64,000 nucleotides of DNA, taken from assembly GCA_016869715.1 (NCBI GenBank), contig VGDM01000008.1, positions 1-64,000 on the forward strand, written 5' to 3'. The position numbers and the translations under genes are program-made. This DNA comes from Alphaproteobacteria bacterium. Lineage in GTDB: Bacteria > Pseudomonadota > Alphaproteobacteria > Acetobacterales > Acetobacteraceae. This document shows, piece by piece, positions 26,530-35,872 of the stretch. The notes under the pieces are model-generated. The model was not told where the DNA came from, did not search any database, and saw only the letters and a program-made list of their open reading frames with translations. Numbering within the stretch: the stretch's first letter is position 1; each line of letters opens with the position of its first letter.

Positions 26530-27081
26530 ATGGATACGCAACAAGCCACCAATCGCGGCCCGCTCTATGTCTTTGAAGGCTACTGGCCCAAGTTTCATGA
26601 CAGCGTCTTCATCGCGCCGACCGCCGCCGTGATCGGCAATGTCACGATCGGGGAGCAATCGAACATCTGGTATCACTGCGTGCTGCGCGGTGATTCCAAT
26701 TTCATTACCATCGGCAAGCGGGTGAATATCCAGGATGGCACGATTGTCCATGTGAATGCCGGGCGCGAGCCCACCATCATCGGCGATGACGTCACCGTGG
26801 GCCATGCCGCCATTGTGCATGCCTGCACGCTGATGGACCGCGCCTTTGTCGGCATGGGGGCCACGGTGCTGGATGGCTCGGTGATTGAAGAAGGTGGCGT
26901 GATTGCCGCCGGTTCCGTGCTACCGCCCGGCAAGCGCATCGGTGCCATGGAGCTTTGGATGGGCAATCCGGCCAAGCTGGTGCGCGTCCTCACCGAAGAA
27001 CAGCGCGCCGGTTTTGATCGCACCGCGAAGAATTACGTGCAGCTTGCGGGGCGGCACAGGGCCTCACTCGCTGGGGGCTGA
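26530..27081 (+). CDS. Gamma-carbonic-anhydrase-like protein (left-handed beta-helix)
   Basis: The 183-residue hexapeptide-repeat protein has the gamma-class metal site: one His in IVHVNAGREP and two in TVGHAAIVHACTL, giving the H-x(n)-GH-x4-H pattern, and the Arg-Asp pair in VLRGDSNFITIGKRVNIQDG. It resembles YrdA/PaaY proteins, which range from active carbonic anhydrase to thioesterase-like or structural proteins. It starts 11 bases after argC and is probably co-transcribed with it. Activity is not certain from sequence alone. Confidence 0.88.
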   Translation: MDTQQATNRGPLYVFEGYWPKFHDSVFIAPTAAVIGNVTIGEQSNIWYHCVLRGDSNFITIGKRVNIQDGTIVHVNAGREPTIIGDDVTVGHAAIVHACTLMDRAFVGMGATVLDGSVIEEGGVIAAGSVLPPGKRIGAMELWMGNPAKLVRVLTEEQRAGFDRTAKNYVQLAGRHRASLAGG

Positions 27082-27135
27082 CGAGGCTGCGTTTTCGTTC
27101 ATAATACCGCCTTGGGAAACGCCGAGGAGAGACGC

Positions 27136-28644
27136 GTGAACGCAACCCTGCATGCCCTTCTGACCAGCGGCGCACCTGCGGCGCCGGCCATCCGCGCGCC
27201 GGGCCGCCCGGCGCTTTCCTATGCGGGGCTGCGTGACCTGGCCGCCGCCACCATTGCGCGGCTGAATGGCATTGGCATTGGCCGCAATGATCGTGTGGCG
27301 ATTGTGCTGCCCAATGGCCCGGAAATGGCGGCAGCCTTTATCGCGATTGGCGCGGGTGCCACCACCGCGCCGCTCAACCCGTCCTATCGCGCGGATGAAT
27401 TCAACTTCTATCTGACCGATCTGAAGGCCAAGGCGCTGGTGGTGCAAAAGGGTGTCGCCACCGAAGCGCGCGATGTGGCGGTGAAGCTTGGCGTCGCCGT
27501 GTTGGAATTGGTGCCCGGTGATCTCGTCGGTAATTTCACGCTGGAAGGCGGCGCGCCCGCGCAGGCCGCGCAGCCTGGCGCGGCTGAGGCCGGCGATATC
27601 GCGCTGGTGCTGCATACCTCCGGCACCACGGCGCGGCCCAAGATTGTGCCGCTGTCGCAGGCGAATATCTGCGCCTCGGCACGGCATATCGGCGCAACAT
27701 TGACGCTTTCGCCTGCTGATGCATGTTTGAACATCATGCCACTATTCCATATTCATGGGCTGATTGCGGCGGTGCTCTCCTCACTCGGGGCCGGCGGCGC
27801 GGTGATTTGCACGCCGGGCTTTGATGCCTTGCGTTTCTTCCGCCTGTTGGATGAGGAACGGCCAAGCTGGTACACCGCCGTGCCCACCATGCACCAAATC
27901 ATCCTGACGCGCGCGGACCGCAATGCTGAGATCATTGAACGCGCAAAGCTCCGCTTCATCCGTTCATCCTCGGCATCGCTCCCAGGGCCAGTGATGGAAC
28001 AATTGGAAGCGGTGTTTCGCTGCCCGTTGGTGGAAAGCTACGGCATGACCGAGGCTTCGCATCAGATGGCATCCAACCCATTCGCCGGGCCGCGCAAGCC
28101 TGGCTCAGTTGGCCAAGCTGCTGGGCCGGAAGTTGCGATCATGGATGATGACGGCAAAATCCTGCCGCAGGGCGAACTCGGCGAAGTCGTCATCCGCGGC
28201 CCAAATGTGACCGCGGGTTATGAAGCCAATCCAGACGCCAATGCCAAGGCTTTCACCAATGGCTGGTTCCGCACCGGCGATCAGGGTGCTTTTGACACAG
28301 AAGGTTATCTGACACTCGCCGGCCGCTTGAAGGAATTGATCAATCGCGGCGGTGAGAAAGTGAGCCCCCTTGAAGTGGATGGCGTGCTGTCTGCGCATCC
28401 TGCGGTGGCGCAGGCGCTGACTTTCGCCATGCCGCATGCGAAACTCGGTGAGGAAGTGGCTGCCGCCGTGGTGCTGCGCGAAGGGATGGCCTGCACGGAA
28501 CGCGAATTGCGTGATTTTGCCGCACAGCAGCTCGCGGATTTCAAGGTTCCGCGCAAGGTAGTGTTTCTGCCGGAAATTCCGAAGGGCGCCACCGGCAAGC
28601 TGATGCGAATTGGGCTTGCGGAAAAGCTCGGGCTTTCGGCATGA
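27136..28644 (+). CDS. AMP-dependent acyl-CoA ligase (AAE3/oxalyl-CoA-synthetase-like)
   Basis: This 502-residue adenylate-forming enzyme activates a carboxylic acid with ATP and CoA. Motifs present: the P-loop HTSGTTARPKIVPL, the YGMTEASHQM motif, GWFRTGDQG, the hinge GRLKELINRGGEKVSP, and the catalytic Lys in KGATGKLMR. The pattern resembles the Pcs60/AAE3 (oxalate-CoA ligase) group, but malonate or other short acids are possible. The P-loop has Ala where Gly or Ser is usual. The start is GTG 27136 after GAGGAGAG. It heads an operon with a VOC protein and a ketopantoate-reductase-like enzyme. Confidence 0.87.
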   Translation: MNATLHALLTSGAPAAPAIRAPGRPALSYAGLRDLAAATIARLNGIGIGRNDRVAIVLPNGPEMAAAFIAIGAGATTAPLNPSYRADEFNFYLTDLKAKALVVQKGVATEARDVAVKLGVAVLELVPGDLVGNFTLEGGAPAQAAQPGAAEAGDIALVLHTSGTTARPKIVPLSQANICASARHIGATLTLSPADACLNIMPLFHIHGLIAAVLSSLGAGGAVICTPGFDALRFFRLLDEERPSWYTAVPTMHQIILTRADRNAEIIERAKLRFIRSSSASLPGPVMEQLEAVFRCPLVESYGMTEASHQMASNPFAGPRKPGSVGQAAGPEVAIMDDDGKILPQGELGEVVIRGPNVTAGYEANPDANAKAFTNGWFRTGDQGAFDTEGYLTLAGRLKELINRGGEKVSPLEVDGVLSAHPAVAQALTFAMPHAKLGEEVAAAVVLREGMACTERELRDFAAQQLADFKVPRKVVFLPEIPKGATGKLMRIGLAEKLGLSA

Positions 28645-29015
28645 AGCCCCATAGTGTCGCGGCGCAGCTACGCACCACTGATCTGGTGCGTAGCATTCGC
28701 TTCTACACGGATATCATCGGTCTCGATTTGATTTTCGAATATGGTGATTTCTATGCCGGTCTTTCTGCCAATGGTCAGATGATTCACCTCAAGCGAGTGG
28801 ATCAGCCAGACAGTTCCATCGCCGAAGTTGCGGCGGGTGAGCATCTGCATCTCTATTTCGGCAGCCATGATATACGCGCACTTGCCAACAGTATTGAGGC
28901 GAAGGGAGTGCGCCTGGCAAAGCCAGTGCATGAAACCGCGTGGGGAACGCTTGAATTCGCCTTGCAGGACGATCAGGGCCACACGCTTTATTTTGGGCAG
29001 GTAGCACAATCATGA
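28641..29015 (+). CDS. VOC/glyoxalase superfamily protein
   Basis: This is a 124-residue single-module vicinal-oxygen-chelate protein. It has the beta-alpha-beta-beta-beta repeat pair (VAAQLRTTDLVRSIRFYTDIIG, then HLYFGSHDIRALANSIEAKG). Metal-ligand candidates are His in QMIHLKR and a Glu in the C-terminal strand, but the set is not complete enough to predict a reaction. It overlaps both neighbours by four bases (ATGA at each end), so it is tightly coupled to the ligase and the reductase. Function is unknown; a dioxygenase, isomerase or resistance role are all possible in this family. Confidence 0.8.
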   Translation: MKPHSVAAQLRTTDLVRSIRFYTDIIGLDLIFEYGDFYAGLSANGQMIHLKRVDQPDSSIAEVAAGEHLHLYFGSHDIRALANSIEAKGVRLAKPVHETAWGTLEFALQDDQGHTLYFGQVAQS

Positions 29016-29989
29016 AAATCTGCATCTTCGGCGCCGGCGCCATTGGTGGGCTGATGGGCGCCAAGCTTGCCGCCAGAGGTGATGTGGATGTCACCTTCAT
29101 CGCGCGCGGCCCGCATCTGGCTGCGATGCGCGAAAGCGGCGTGAAGCTGATCAGCGAAGGCACGGAGCAAATCGTCCATCCGCGCTGCGTCGCCAGCGCC
29201 GAGGAAGCCGGCCCGCAGGATTATGTGCTGGTGACGCTGAAGGCGCATTCCCTGCCCTCAGCGGCGAAGCAAATGCAGCCCTTGCTTGGCCCCGATACCG
29301 CGATTGTGAGTGCGGTGAATGGCATTCCCTGGTGGTATTTCCACGAGCTTGGCGGCGCTTATGAAGGACGCATTGTGCAAAGCGTGGACCCAGATGGTCA
29401 GGTTTCCGCGCTGCTGCCGCCATCCCGCGCGATTGGCTGCATTGTCTATCCGGCTGCGGAGGTGACAGCGCCCGGCGTGATTGACCATAGCTATGGTGAT
29501 CGTTTCAGCCTGGGTGAGCCTGATGGCAGCCGTAGCCCGCGCGCGCAGGCACTGTCTGAAGCGCTGATCGCCGCCGGCTTCAAGGCGCCAGTGCGCCCAA
29601 AAATCCGCGATGAGCTATGGGTGAAGCTGTGGGGCAATATGGCCTTCAACCCGATCTCGGCGCTCACCACCGCGACCCTTGATGTGCTGACCGCCGATGA
29701 GGGCCAGCGCAGCGTCGCGCGCGCCATGATGCTGGAAGGTCAGCGCGTGGCGGAAGCGCTGGGCGTACGCTTTGCGATTGATATAGATAAGCGCATCGCC
29801 GGCGCGGCGGAGGTTGGCGCGCACAAGACCTCCATGCTACAAGATCTGGAGAGCAGCCGCCCGATGGAGATTGACGCGCTGCTCGGCGCCGTGGTGGAAT
29901 TGGCCGATTGGGTCGGTGAAGCCGCGCCGATTTCACGCAGCGTGCTGGCGCTGGTGCGCGCCAGGGCACGGGCGGCGGGGTGTTTGTAG
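29012..29989 (+). CDS. Ketopantoate reductase family protein (2-dehydropantoate 2-reductase-like)
   Basis: The 325-residue NADPH enzyme begins with the Rossmann motif ICIFGAGAIGGLMGAKLA. It carries the catalytic Lys in LVTLKAHSLP, an NGIPWW segment, and the second conserved Lys-Asn region in ELWVKLWGNMAFNPISAL. It belongs to the ApbA/PanE family, of which only some members make pantoate. Its place behind an acyl-CoA ligase and a VOC gene suggests a catabolic 2-oxoacid or lactone substrate rather than vitamin synthesis. Four-base overlap with the VOC gene. Confidence 0.85.
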   Translation: MKICIFGAGAIGGLMGAKLAARGDVDVTFIARGPHLAAMRESGVKLISEGTEQIVHPRCVASAEEAGPQDYVLVTLKAHSLPSAAKQMQPLLGPDTAIVSAVNGIPWWYFHELGGAYEGRIVQSVDPDGQVSALLPPSRAIGCIVYPAAEVTAPGVIDHSYGDRFSLGEPDGSRSPRAQALSEALIAAGFKAPVRPKIRDELWVKLWGNMAFNPISALTTATLDVLTADEGQRSVARAMMLEGQRVAEALGVRFAIDIDKRIAGAAEVGAHKTSMLQDLESSRPMEIDALLGAVVELADWVGEAAPISRSVLALVRARARAAGCL

Positions 29990-30023
29990 GGGGCAGTGGC
30001 AGTGAATTTTGCAGCCTGGCGCC

Positions 30024-30826
30024 GTGAAGAAAATCATCGATGATTTCGGCGCTAATAAGGGTGACGATCTAGCTTATTACCTCAAGCGGGCTGATCTTGT
30101 TGTGGCGGTGGAAGCCGATCTTGATTTTTGTAGGATCATGCACGACCGCTTTGCGCTGTAGATCAAAAGCGGGCGCGTCATTATCGAAAACCATATCGTC
30201 ACCGTGGAAGCCTAATCTGAAGTCCTATTCTACAAGCACAAGCGCAACCATGTGCTCAGCCAATTTCCCAAACCACGGGGCAGGCGCCTGCGCGCCTTTA
30301 CGGAAGTGTTGCTGCCGGCACGCACACCAATCAGCATCATCGCGGAACATGGTGCACCCTATTACATCAAGATTGATGTTGAGCATTATGATGCCGCTAT
30401 TCCTGCAAATCTTTTTTCCTACGGCATTCGCCCGCCTTACATCTCCGCTGAATCTCATCCGGCTAAAGTGTTTTCCCTGCTTCTGATGGAGGGCGGATAC
30501 AAGGCCTTCAAGCTTATTGAAGGCACGCATGTGCACCGAAGCGCTAATGACATTATCATCCAAAGTGGGGAGGGCGGCCTTGAGCGTTTTCATTCAAGCG
30601 CCACGCCGCCGGGCCATTTGGCGAGGACATTAGCGTGGAATGGCTCACTGCCGAAAACTACAAACAATTACTGGCTATTTGCGGCATGGGATGGTGCGAT
30701 GTGCACGCCACCAACCTCGGCGACCCGCGGCCGCAAGAGCCACTAAGTTACGGGCGCTTATTGTTCCATAAAACACGTGATCATCTGCGCCGGGGGCTCG
30801 GCGCCTTGGGTTTCTGGCGCAAGTGA
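30024..30826 (+). pseudogene. FkbM-family methyltransferase, decayed
   Basis: One reading frame from 30024 (GTG) shows FkbM features: DDFGANKGDDLAYYLKRADLVVAVEAD (the SAM-binding start), IKSGRVIIENH, and YYIKIDVEHYDAA. It is broken by a TAG at 30165-30167 and a TAA near 30213. A frameshift around 30595-30615 then moves the remainder to another frame (VEWLTAENYKQLLAICGMGWC) down to 30826. Three lesions make a working protein very unlikely. FkbM enzymes methylate hydroxyls, often of glycans or natural products. Only the degraded gene is seen, so its role here is not known. Confidence 0.85.
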
Positions 30827-30841
30827 TCTCGGCTTAGTGCC

Positions 30842-32134
30842 CTAAAGCGCCTCAATCCTGATCAGCGCTGGCTTTTCCATGACGGTGTTCAGCGCTGCTA
30901 TGCGGGCAAGTGCAGCGCGCACCGAAGCCTCACTGGTTTCATGCGTGGTCAGCACCACGGGCACAGCCTCACCGGGCGCGCGGCCACGTTGCAGCATGGA
31001 TTCAAGGCTGATTGCATGATCACGCAAAACGCCGGTCACATCGGCAATCACGCCGGGGCGGTCCACCACCATCAGGCGCAGATAATAGGCGCCGGTGTGG
31101 CGATCCATCGGGAAGGAAGGCTCAGGCTTCAAGGCAGCGGCTTCCGCGCCCCACACCGGGGTGAAGCGCCCGCGCGCAATGTCAATCACATCAGCAACCA
31201 CGGCTGAGACCGTTGGCCCTTCCCCGGCGCCGCGGCCTTCCATCATCACGCGACCGACGAAATCGCCTTGCGCCTCCACGGCGTTGAACACGCCATCCAC
31301 CCGCGCGATGGGGGCTGAGATCGGCACCATGCAGGGATGCACGCGGGTTGCAATGCCGCCATCTTCGCGCCGCGCAATGCCGAGCAGCTTGATGCGATAA
31401 CCAAGTTCCTCGGCGAGTGCGATATCAAGTGCGGAGACGTCCCGAATGCCTTCCACATGCACTGCGCTGAAATCCACTCGCCGGCCAAAGGCGAGTGCGG
31501 CCAGGATCGCGAGCTTATGCGCCGTATCAATGCCATCAATATCGAAGGATGGATCGGCTTCCGCATAGCCAAGCTTTTGCGCCTCGGCCAGCACTTCGGC
31601 GAATTCGCGCTTTTGTTCGCGCATCACGGTCAGGATGTAATTGCAGGTGCCGTTCAGAATGCCGGCCACGCGCTGGATGCGATTGGCGGCCAAGCCTTCG
31701 CGCAAAGCCTTTATCGCGGGAATGCCGCCGGCCACCGCGGCCTCAAAGGCCAGCGCCACACCGCGCGCTTCGGATGCCTGCGCCAAGGCCGCGCCATGCA
31801 CAGCGAGCAGCGCCTTATTGGCGGTCACCACATGCTTGCCGGCGGCAATCGCGGCCTGCACCAAGGCGCGTGCCGGGCCTTCTGAGCCGCCGATGCATTC
31901 CACTACCATATCCACCTGCGGATCAGCAGCGAGTGCGACGGGGTCTTCATACCAGCGCAGCCCCGAAAGGCTGATGCCACGATCCCGGTTGCGTTCACGC
32001 GCGGAAACGGCGGTGGTGGCAATGGGCCGTCCCGCGCGCGCCGCAATAACATCGGCATTGGCGCGCAGCAATTTCACCACGCCGGCGCCCACCGTTCCAA
32101 GGCCGGCAACCGCAATCGCAAGGGGACGGGTCAT
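30842..32134 (-). CDS. hom: Homoserine dehydrogenase
   Basis: It reduces aspartate semialdehyde to homoserine, the branch point to threonine and methionine. The 430-residue protein has an N-terminal NAD(P) domain (AVAGLGTVGAGVVKLL), the catalytic domain with NGTCNYILT and the GYAEADPSFDIDGIDTAHKLAILA segment with the catalytic Asp and Lys, and a C-terminal ACT domain (LRLMVVDRPGVIADV) that usually binds the threonine inhibitor. Its ATG overlaps the aminotransferase stop by four bases. hom-alaC-type pairing is common in alphaproteobacteria. Confidence 0.96.
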   Translation of the reverse strand: MTRPLAIAVAGLGTVGAGVVKLLRANADVIAARAGRPIATTAVSARERNRDRGISLSGLRWYEDPVALAADPQVDMVVECIGGSEGPARALVQAAIAAGKHVVTANKALLAVHGAALAQASEARGVALAFEAAVAGGIPAIKALREGLAANRIQRVAGILNGTCNYILTVMREQKREFAEVLAEAQKLGYAEADPSFDIDGIDTAHKLAILAALAFGRRVDFSAVHVEGIRDVSALDIALAEELGYRIKLLGIARREDGGIATRVHPCMVPISAPIARVDGVFNAVEAQGDFVGRVMMEGRGAGEGPTVSAVVADVIDIARGRFTPVWGAEAAALKPEPSFPMDRHTGAYYLRLMVVDRPGVIADVTGVLRDHAISLESMLQRGRAPGEAVPVVLTTHETSEASVRAALARIAALNTVMEKPALIRIEAL

Positions 32135-33351
32135 GCATTCACCATGTCAGAAGCAGCATCCTGCGGCGCGGCATTATCGCCACCGAGGAAAGTCCTGATG
32201 CCACGCAAAGCCTGACGGATGCGGTGGTTATTTTCCACCAGCGCAATGCGGACATGTTCATCGCCATGTTCACCAAAGCCAAGGCCGGGAGCGACCGCGA
32301 CCTTCGCCTTTTCCAGCAACAGCTTGGAAAACCCCACCGAGCCCAAATGCCGGAAACGCTCGGGGATTGGCGCCCAGAGGAACATGGAAGCCTCAGGCGC
32401 CGGCACATCCCAGCCCGCGGCATGCAGGCCCTTGACCAGCACCTCGCGGCGTTCTTTGTACAGGGCGCGCATTTCCTCAATGCAATCCTGCGGGCCATTC
32501 AACGCAGCGGTCGCCGCCACCTGAATCGGCGTGAAGGCCCCGTAATCCAGATAGGATTTGACGCGCGCCAATGCCGCGATCAGGCGCGGATTGCCCGCCG
32601 CAAAACCCATGCGCCAGCCCGGCATATTGTAGGTTTTCGACATGGAGGTGAATTCCACCGTGATGTCCTTCGCCCCTTCCACTTCCAGAACGGATGGCGG
32701 CGGGGTGTCGCCGAAATACAGCTCGGCATAGGCAAGATCGGATAGGATGAATAATTCATGGCGACGGCAAAGTGCGACCAATTCGCGGTAAAATTCAATA
32801 GGCGCGGTCAGCGCGGTTGGGTTGGAGGGGAAATTGACAATCACCGCATTTGGTTTGGGTACGGAATGGCGCACGGCGCGGTCAATTGCGGCCAGCATAC
32901 TGTCATCGGGCGTATAAGGGATGCTGCGCACCGAAGCGCCCGCGATGATGAAGCCGAATTGATGGATGGGATAGGATGGATTGGGCACCAGAATGGTATC
33001 GCCCGGGCTTGAGATGGCCTGCGCCAAATTCGCTAGCCCTTCCTTCGAACCAAGCGTCGCCACCACTTCCGTTTCCGGATCAAGCTTCAAGCCAAAGCGC
33101 CGGTCATAATAACCAGCCAATGCCTTGCGCAGCCCAGGAATGCCCTTGGACATGGAATAGCGATGCGTGCGCGGGTCCTGCACCGCTTCGATCAGCTTCG
33201 CCACGATATGCGGCGGTGTCGGCGTATCGGGATTGCCCATGCCAAGGTCAACAATATCCTCAGCCGATGCGCGCGCCTTGGCCTTGGCGGCATTCACCTC
33301 GGCAAAGACATAGGGCGGCAGGCGTCGGATACGGTGGAAATCCTCGGTCAT
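32131..33351 (-). CDS. alaC: PLP-dependent aminotransferase (AlaC type)
   Basis: The 406-residue class I aminotransferase has the fold-type I signature. It includes GNPDTPTPPHIV, NPSYPIHQFG, the PLP-contacting NFPSNPTA, SDLAYAELYF, and the Schiff-base Lys in TSMSKTYNMPGWRMGFA. Close relatives are annotated as AlaC (glutamate-pyruvate transaminase) or as LL-diaminopimelate/methionine aminotransferase-like. Coupling to hom fits amino-acid synthesis. The exact amino donor and acceptor cannot be fixed from sequence. Confidence 0.88.
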   Translation of the reverse strand: MTEDFHRIRRLPPYVFAEVNAAKAKARASAEDIVDLGMGNPDTPTPPHIVAKLIEAVQDPRTHRYSMSKGIPGLRKALAGYYDRRFGLKLDPETEVVATLGSKEGLANLAQAISSPGDTILVPNPSYPIHQFGFIIAGASVRSIPYTPDDSMLAAIDRAVRHSVPKPNAVIVNFPSNPTALTAPIEFYRELVALCRRHELFILSDLAYAELYFGDTPPPSVLEVEGAKDITVEFTSMSKTYNMPGWRMGFAAGNPRLIAALARVKSYLDYGAFTPIQVAATAALNGPQDCIEEMRALYKERREVLVKGLHAAGWDVPAPEASMFLWAPIPERFRHLGSVGFSKLLLEKAKVAVAPGLGFGEHGDEHVRIALVENNHRIRQALRGIRTFLGGDNAAPQDAASDMVNA

Positions 33352-33396
33352 CGTCTCAGTCTCAATGTTTTCGGACTGCGCTTATAGACCAGCGCG

Positions 33397-33969
33397 TCAC
33401 GGGCGGCGAGGCGCATCACGCAAAACGGGCGGCGGCGGTGGGCCGGCGGGGGCCAGCGCAGGCGGGGTTGGGATGCCAGCAGGGGCAAGAATGGCCGGCG
33501 CTGGAATGCTAGAGGGTTCCGGGGCTGTCACCGGCGTCGGGCTGGCCTGCTGGAGTGTTGCGGGGGGCGCGGCGGGCATGGCCATGCCGGCCAAGGCCGG
33601 CGCCAAGGCAGGCGGTGGCGGGCCTAGGGGCGGCACGGCGCCGGGCAGGTCGCCAAGCGGCTCCCGGCTCGCTTCCCGCTGCTGGATCAGCCGATTTGCC
33701 AGGGCTTCGCGCGATGCCATGTCCGGCGTTTCTGGCCGGGACGGCACGGTGCCCAGATTGGGAAAGGGCACATTGGCATTTGGCGGTGCGGGACGGCCTT
33801 CATTCGCCGGTCCCAAGGCACGATCCCAGAATTTCGCTGCCGCCTGGCCGGGTTCCGTCTGGCAACCGGCCAGCATCAGGGCCAGCAGCACGCAAAACCG
33901 TGCTTGATTGGCCCTGCTTCGCCTCCTAGGTTGAAATTTGGGTTCGGATGTCTCGCGATGCTCGCTCAT
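33397..33969 (-). CDS. Proline-rich lipoprotein, unknown function
   Basis: The 190-residue protein starts at ATG 33969 (MSEHRETSEP). A hydrophobic stretch carries a lipobox, LLALMLAGCQT, at about residues 28-37. The N-terminal charged leader is unusually long for a lipoprotein signal. The mature part is low in order: two short helices (a REALANRLIQQREASR stretch) and a C-terminal half rich in Pro and Ala (runs of PPPP, APA, PAP repeats). It ends in RRP and has no enzyme motif. It is divergent from phaC. Confidence 0.75.
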   Translation of the reverse strand: MSEHRETSEPKFQPRRRSRANQARFCVLLALMLAGCQTEPGQAAAKFWDRALGPANEGRPAPPNANVPFPNLGTVPSRPETPDMASREALANRLIQQREASREPLGDLPGAVPPLGPPPPALAPALAGMAMPAAPPATLQQASPTPVTAPEPSSIPAPAILAPAGIPTPPALAPAGPPPPPVLRDAPRRP

Positions 33970-34050
33970 GCGCCCCTGCCTGCGAAAAGGGGTTAGCCTG
34001 AAACGGGCGCGGCGCGAAGCGTCTGGGAGAAACTTGCTAGGAAGTCTGCC

Positions 34051-35832
34051 ATGGCCGAAGGCGACAACACCTCTTTTCACCTGCCCGATCCGGCGCTGGT
34101 CAGCCGCACCATGTCCGATGTGGCGGAACGTAGCCAGCGCATTGTCGCCGATTTCCTGAAGCGCCAGGCCGATCAACCCGGTGAGACTGACCCGATGCAT
34201 ATCGGCAATGCCTTTCTGGATATGACCACGCGGCTGATGACGAATCCGGCCAAGCTGATGCAGGCGCAGATCGGCTTTTGGCAGGATTATCTGACGCTTT
34301 GGCAGAATACCGCGCGGCGTATGATGGGTGAGACCGCGCCCGCCGTGATTGCGGAAGACCAGAAGGATAAGCGCTTCAAGGATGAGGCCTGGCGCGACAA
34401 TGAAGTGTTTGACTTCATCCGGCAGAGCTATTTGCTCTCAGCCCGCTACATGCAGGGCCTGGTACATGACGCGGAAGGCATGGATGAGAAAACCGCCCAG
34501 AAGGTGGATTTCTATACGCGCCAATTCATGGATGCGATGAGCCCCACCAATTTCGCGCTGACCAATCCGGAAGTGCTGCGCCGCACGGCGGAAACCGGTG
34601 GCGAGAATCTGCTGAAGGGCCTGTCGAACCTTCTGACCGATCTGGAACGCGGGCAAGGCAATCTCCGCATCCGCATGACGGATGAGAGCAAGTTCAAGGT
34701 TGGTGAGAATATCGCCGTCACACTGGGCAAGATTGTCTATCAGAATGATTTGATGCAGCTGATCCAGTATACGCCAACAACGGCGAAGGTGCTGAAGCGG
34801 CCGCTGCTGATCCTGCCGCCCTGGATCAATAAGTATTACATCCTCGATCTGCGCCCCAAAAACTCCTTCATCCGTTGGGCGGTGGACCAGGGGCATACGG
34901 TTTTCATGGTCTCCTGGGTCAATCCTGATGCGCGCCTCGCGGAGAAGGGGTTCGAGGATTATATGCTGGAAGGCCCCTATGCCGCTTTGGACGCGATTGA
35001 AAAGGCGACCGGCGAGAAATCCGTCAATGCGATTGGCTATTGCCTGGGGGGGACGCTGCTATCGGCGACACTCGCGCATATGGCGGTCAAGAAGGATTCG
35101 CGCATCAAGAGTGCCACCTTCTTCACCACCATGGTGGATTTCGCCGAAGCGGGGGAACTTGGCGTATTCATTGATGAGCAACAATTGAAGGCGCTGGAAG
35201 CAAAGATGCAAAAGCGCGGCTTTCTGGAAGGCCGTGAAATGGCGACCACCTTCAATATGCTGCGCGCCAATGACCTGATCTGGTCATTCGTGGTGAATAA
35301 TTACCTGCTGGGGCAGGATCCCTTCCCGTTTGATTTGCTCTACTGGAATGATGATTCAACGTGCATGCCGGCCCGGATGCATTCCTTTTATCTGCGCCGC
35401 ATGTATCAGCAGAATGATTTGATCAAGCCGGGCGGGATTGAATTGCTCGGCGTCAAGCTTGATCTGCGCAAGATCAAGCTGCCGACCTACATACTTTCAA
35501 CGCGGGAAGATCACATCGCACCCTGGGCTTCCACCTATCGCGCGACGCAAACCTATGCGGGCGATATCCGCTTTGTGCTGGCGGCGTCGGGCCATATTGC
35601 GGGTGTGGTCAATCCGCCGGATGCGGGCAAATACAGCCATTGGGTGAATACGAAACTGCCGGCAGACCCGGAAGCCTGGTTGGCGGGCTCGACAGAATTG
35701 GCCGGTTCCTGGTGGCCGGATTGGCAGCGCTGGGTCACTGGTCAAGACCTCGCGCAAGTGCCGGCGCGCCCAACAAAAAATGCCATTGAAGATGCGCCGG
35801 GCAGCTATGTGAAAGTCATGGCGCAGGATTGA
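34051..35832 (+). CDS. phaC: Class I poly(3-hydroxyalkanoate) synthase
   Basis: It polymerises (R)-3-hydroxyacyl-CoA into storage polyester at granule surfaces. The 593-residue protein has the PhaC N-terminal domain and the alpha/beta-hydrolase core with the lipase-like box GYC331LGG, catalytic Asp487 (TREDHIAPW) and His515 (SGHIAGVVN). These sit at about the spacing seen in class I enzymes, and the conserved PPWINKYYILDL segment is present. A weak AGGAAG precedes the ATG. No phaA, phaB or phasin gene is visible nearby; the next gene is an SDR 40 bases away, which need not be PhaB. Confidence 0.96.
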   Translation: MAEGDNTSFHLPDPALVSRTMSDVAERSQRIVADFLKRQADQPGETDPMHIGNAFLDMTTRLMTNPAKLMQAQIGFWQDYLTLWQNTARRMMGETAPAVIAEDQKDKRFKDEAWRDNEVFDFIRQSYLLSARYMQGLVHDAEGMDEKTAQKVDFYTRQFMDAMSPTNFALTNPEVLRRTAETGGENLLKGLSNLLTDLERGQGNLRIRMTDESKFKVGENIAVTLGKIVYQNDLMQLIQYTPTTAKVLKRPLLILPPWINKYYILDLRPKNSFIRWAVDQGHTVFMVSWVNPDARLAEKGFEDYMLEGPYAALDAIEKATGEKSVNAIGYCLGGTLLSATLAHMAVKKDSRIKSATFFTTMVDFAEAGELGVFIDEQQLKALEAKMQKRGFLEGREMATTFNMLRANDLIWSFVVNNYLLGQDPFPFDLLYWNDDSTCMPARMHSFYLRRMYQQNDLIKPGGIELLGVKLDLRKIKLPTYILSTREDHIAPWASTYRATQTYAGDIRFVLAASGHIAGVVNPPDAGKYSHWVNTKLPADPEAWLAGSTELAGSWWPDWQRWVTGQDLAQVPARPTKNAIEDAPGSYVKVMAQD

Positions 35833-35872
35833 AGCGCGCGACTTGAGCACGACCCAGGGAAGGAAACACATC

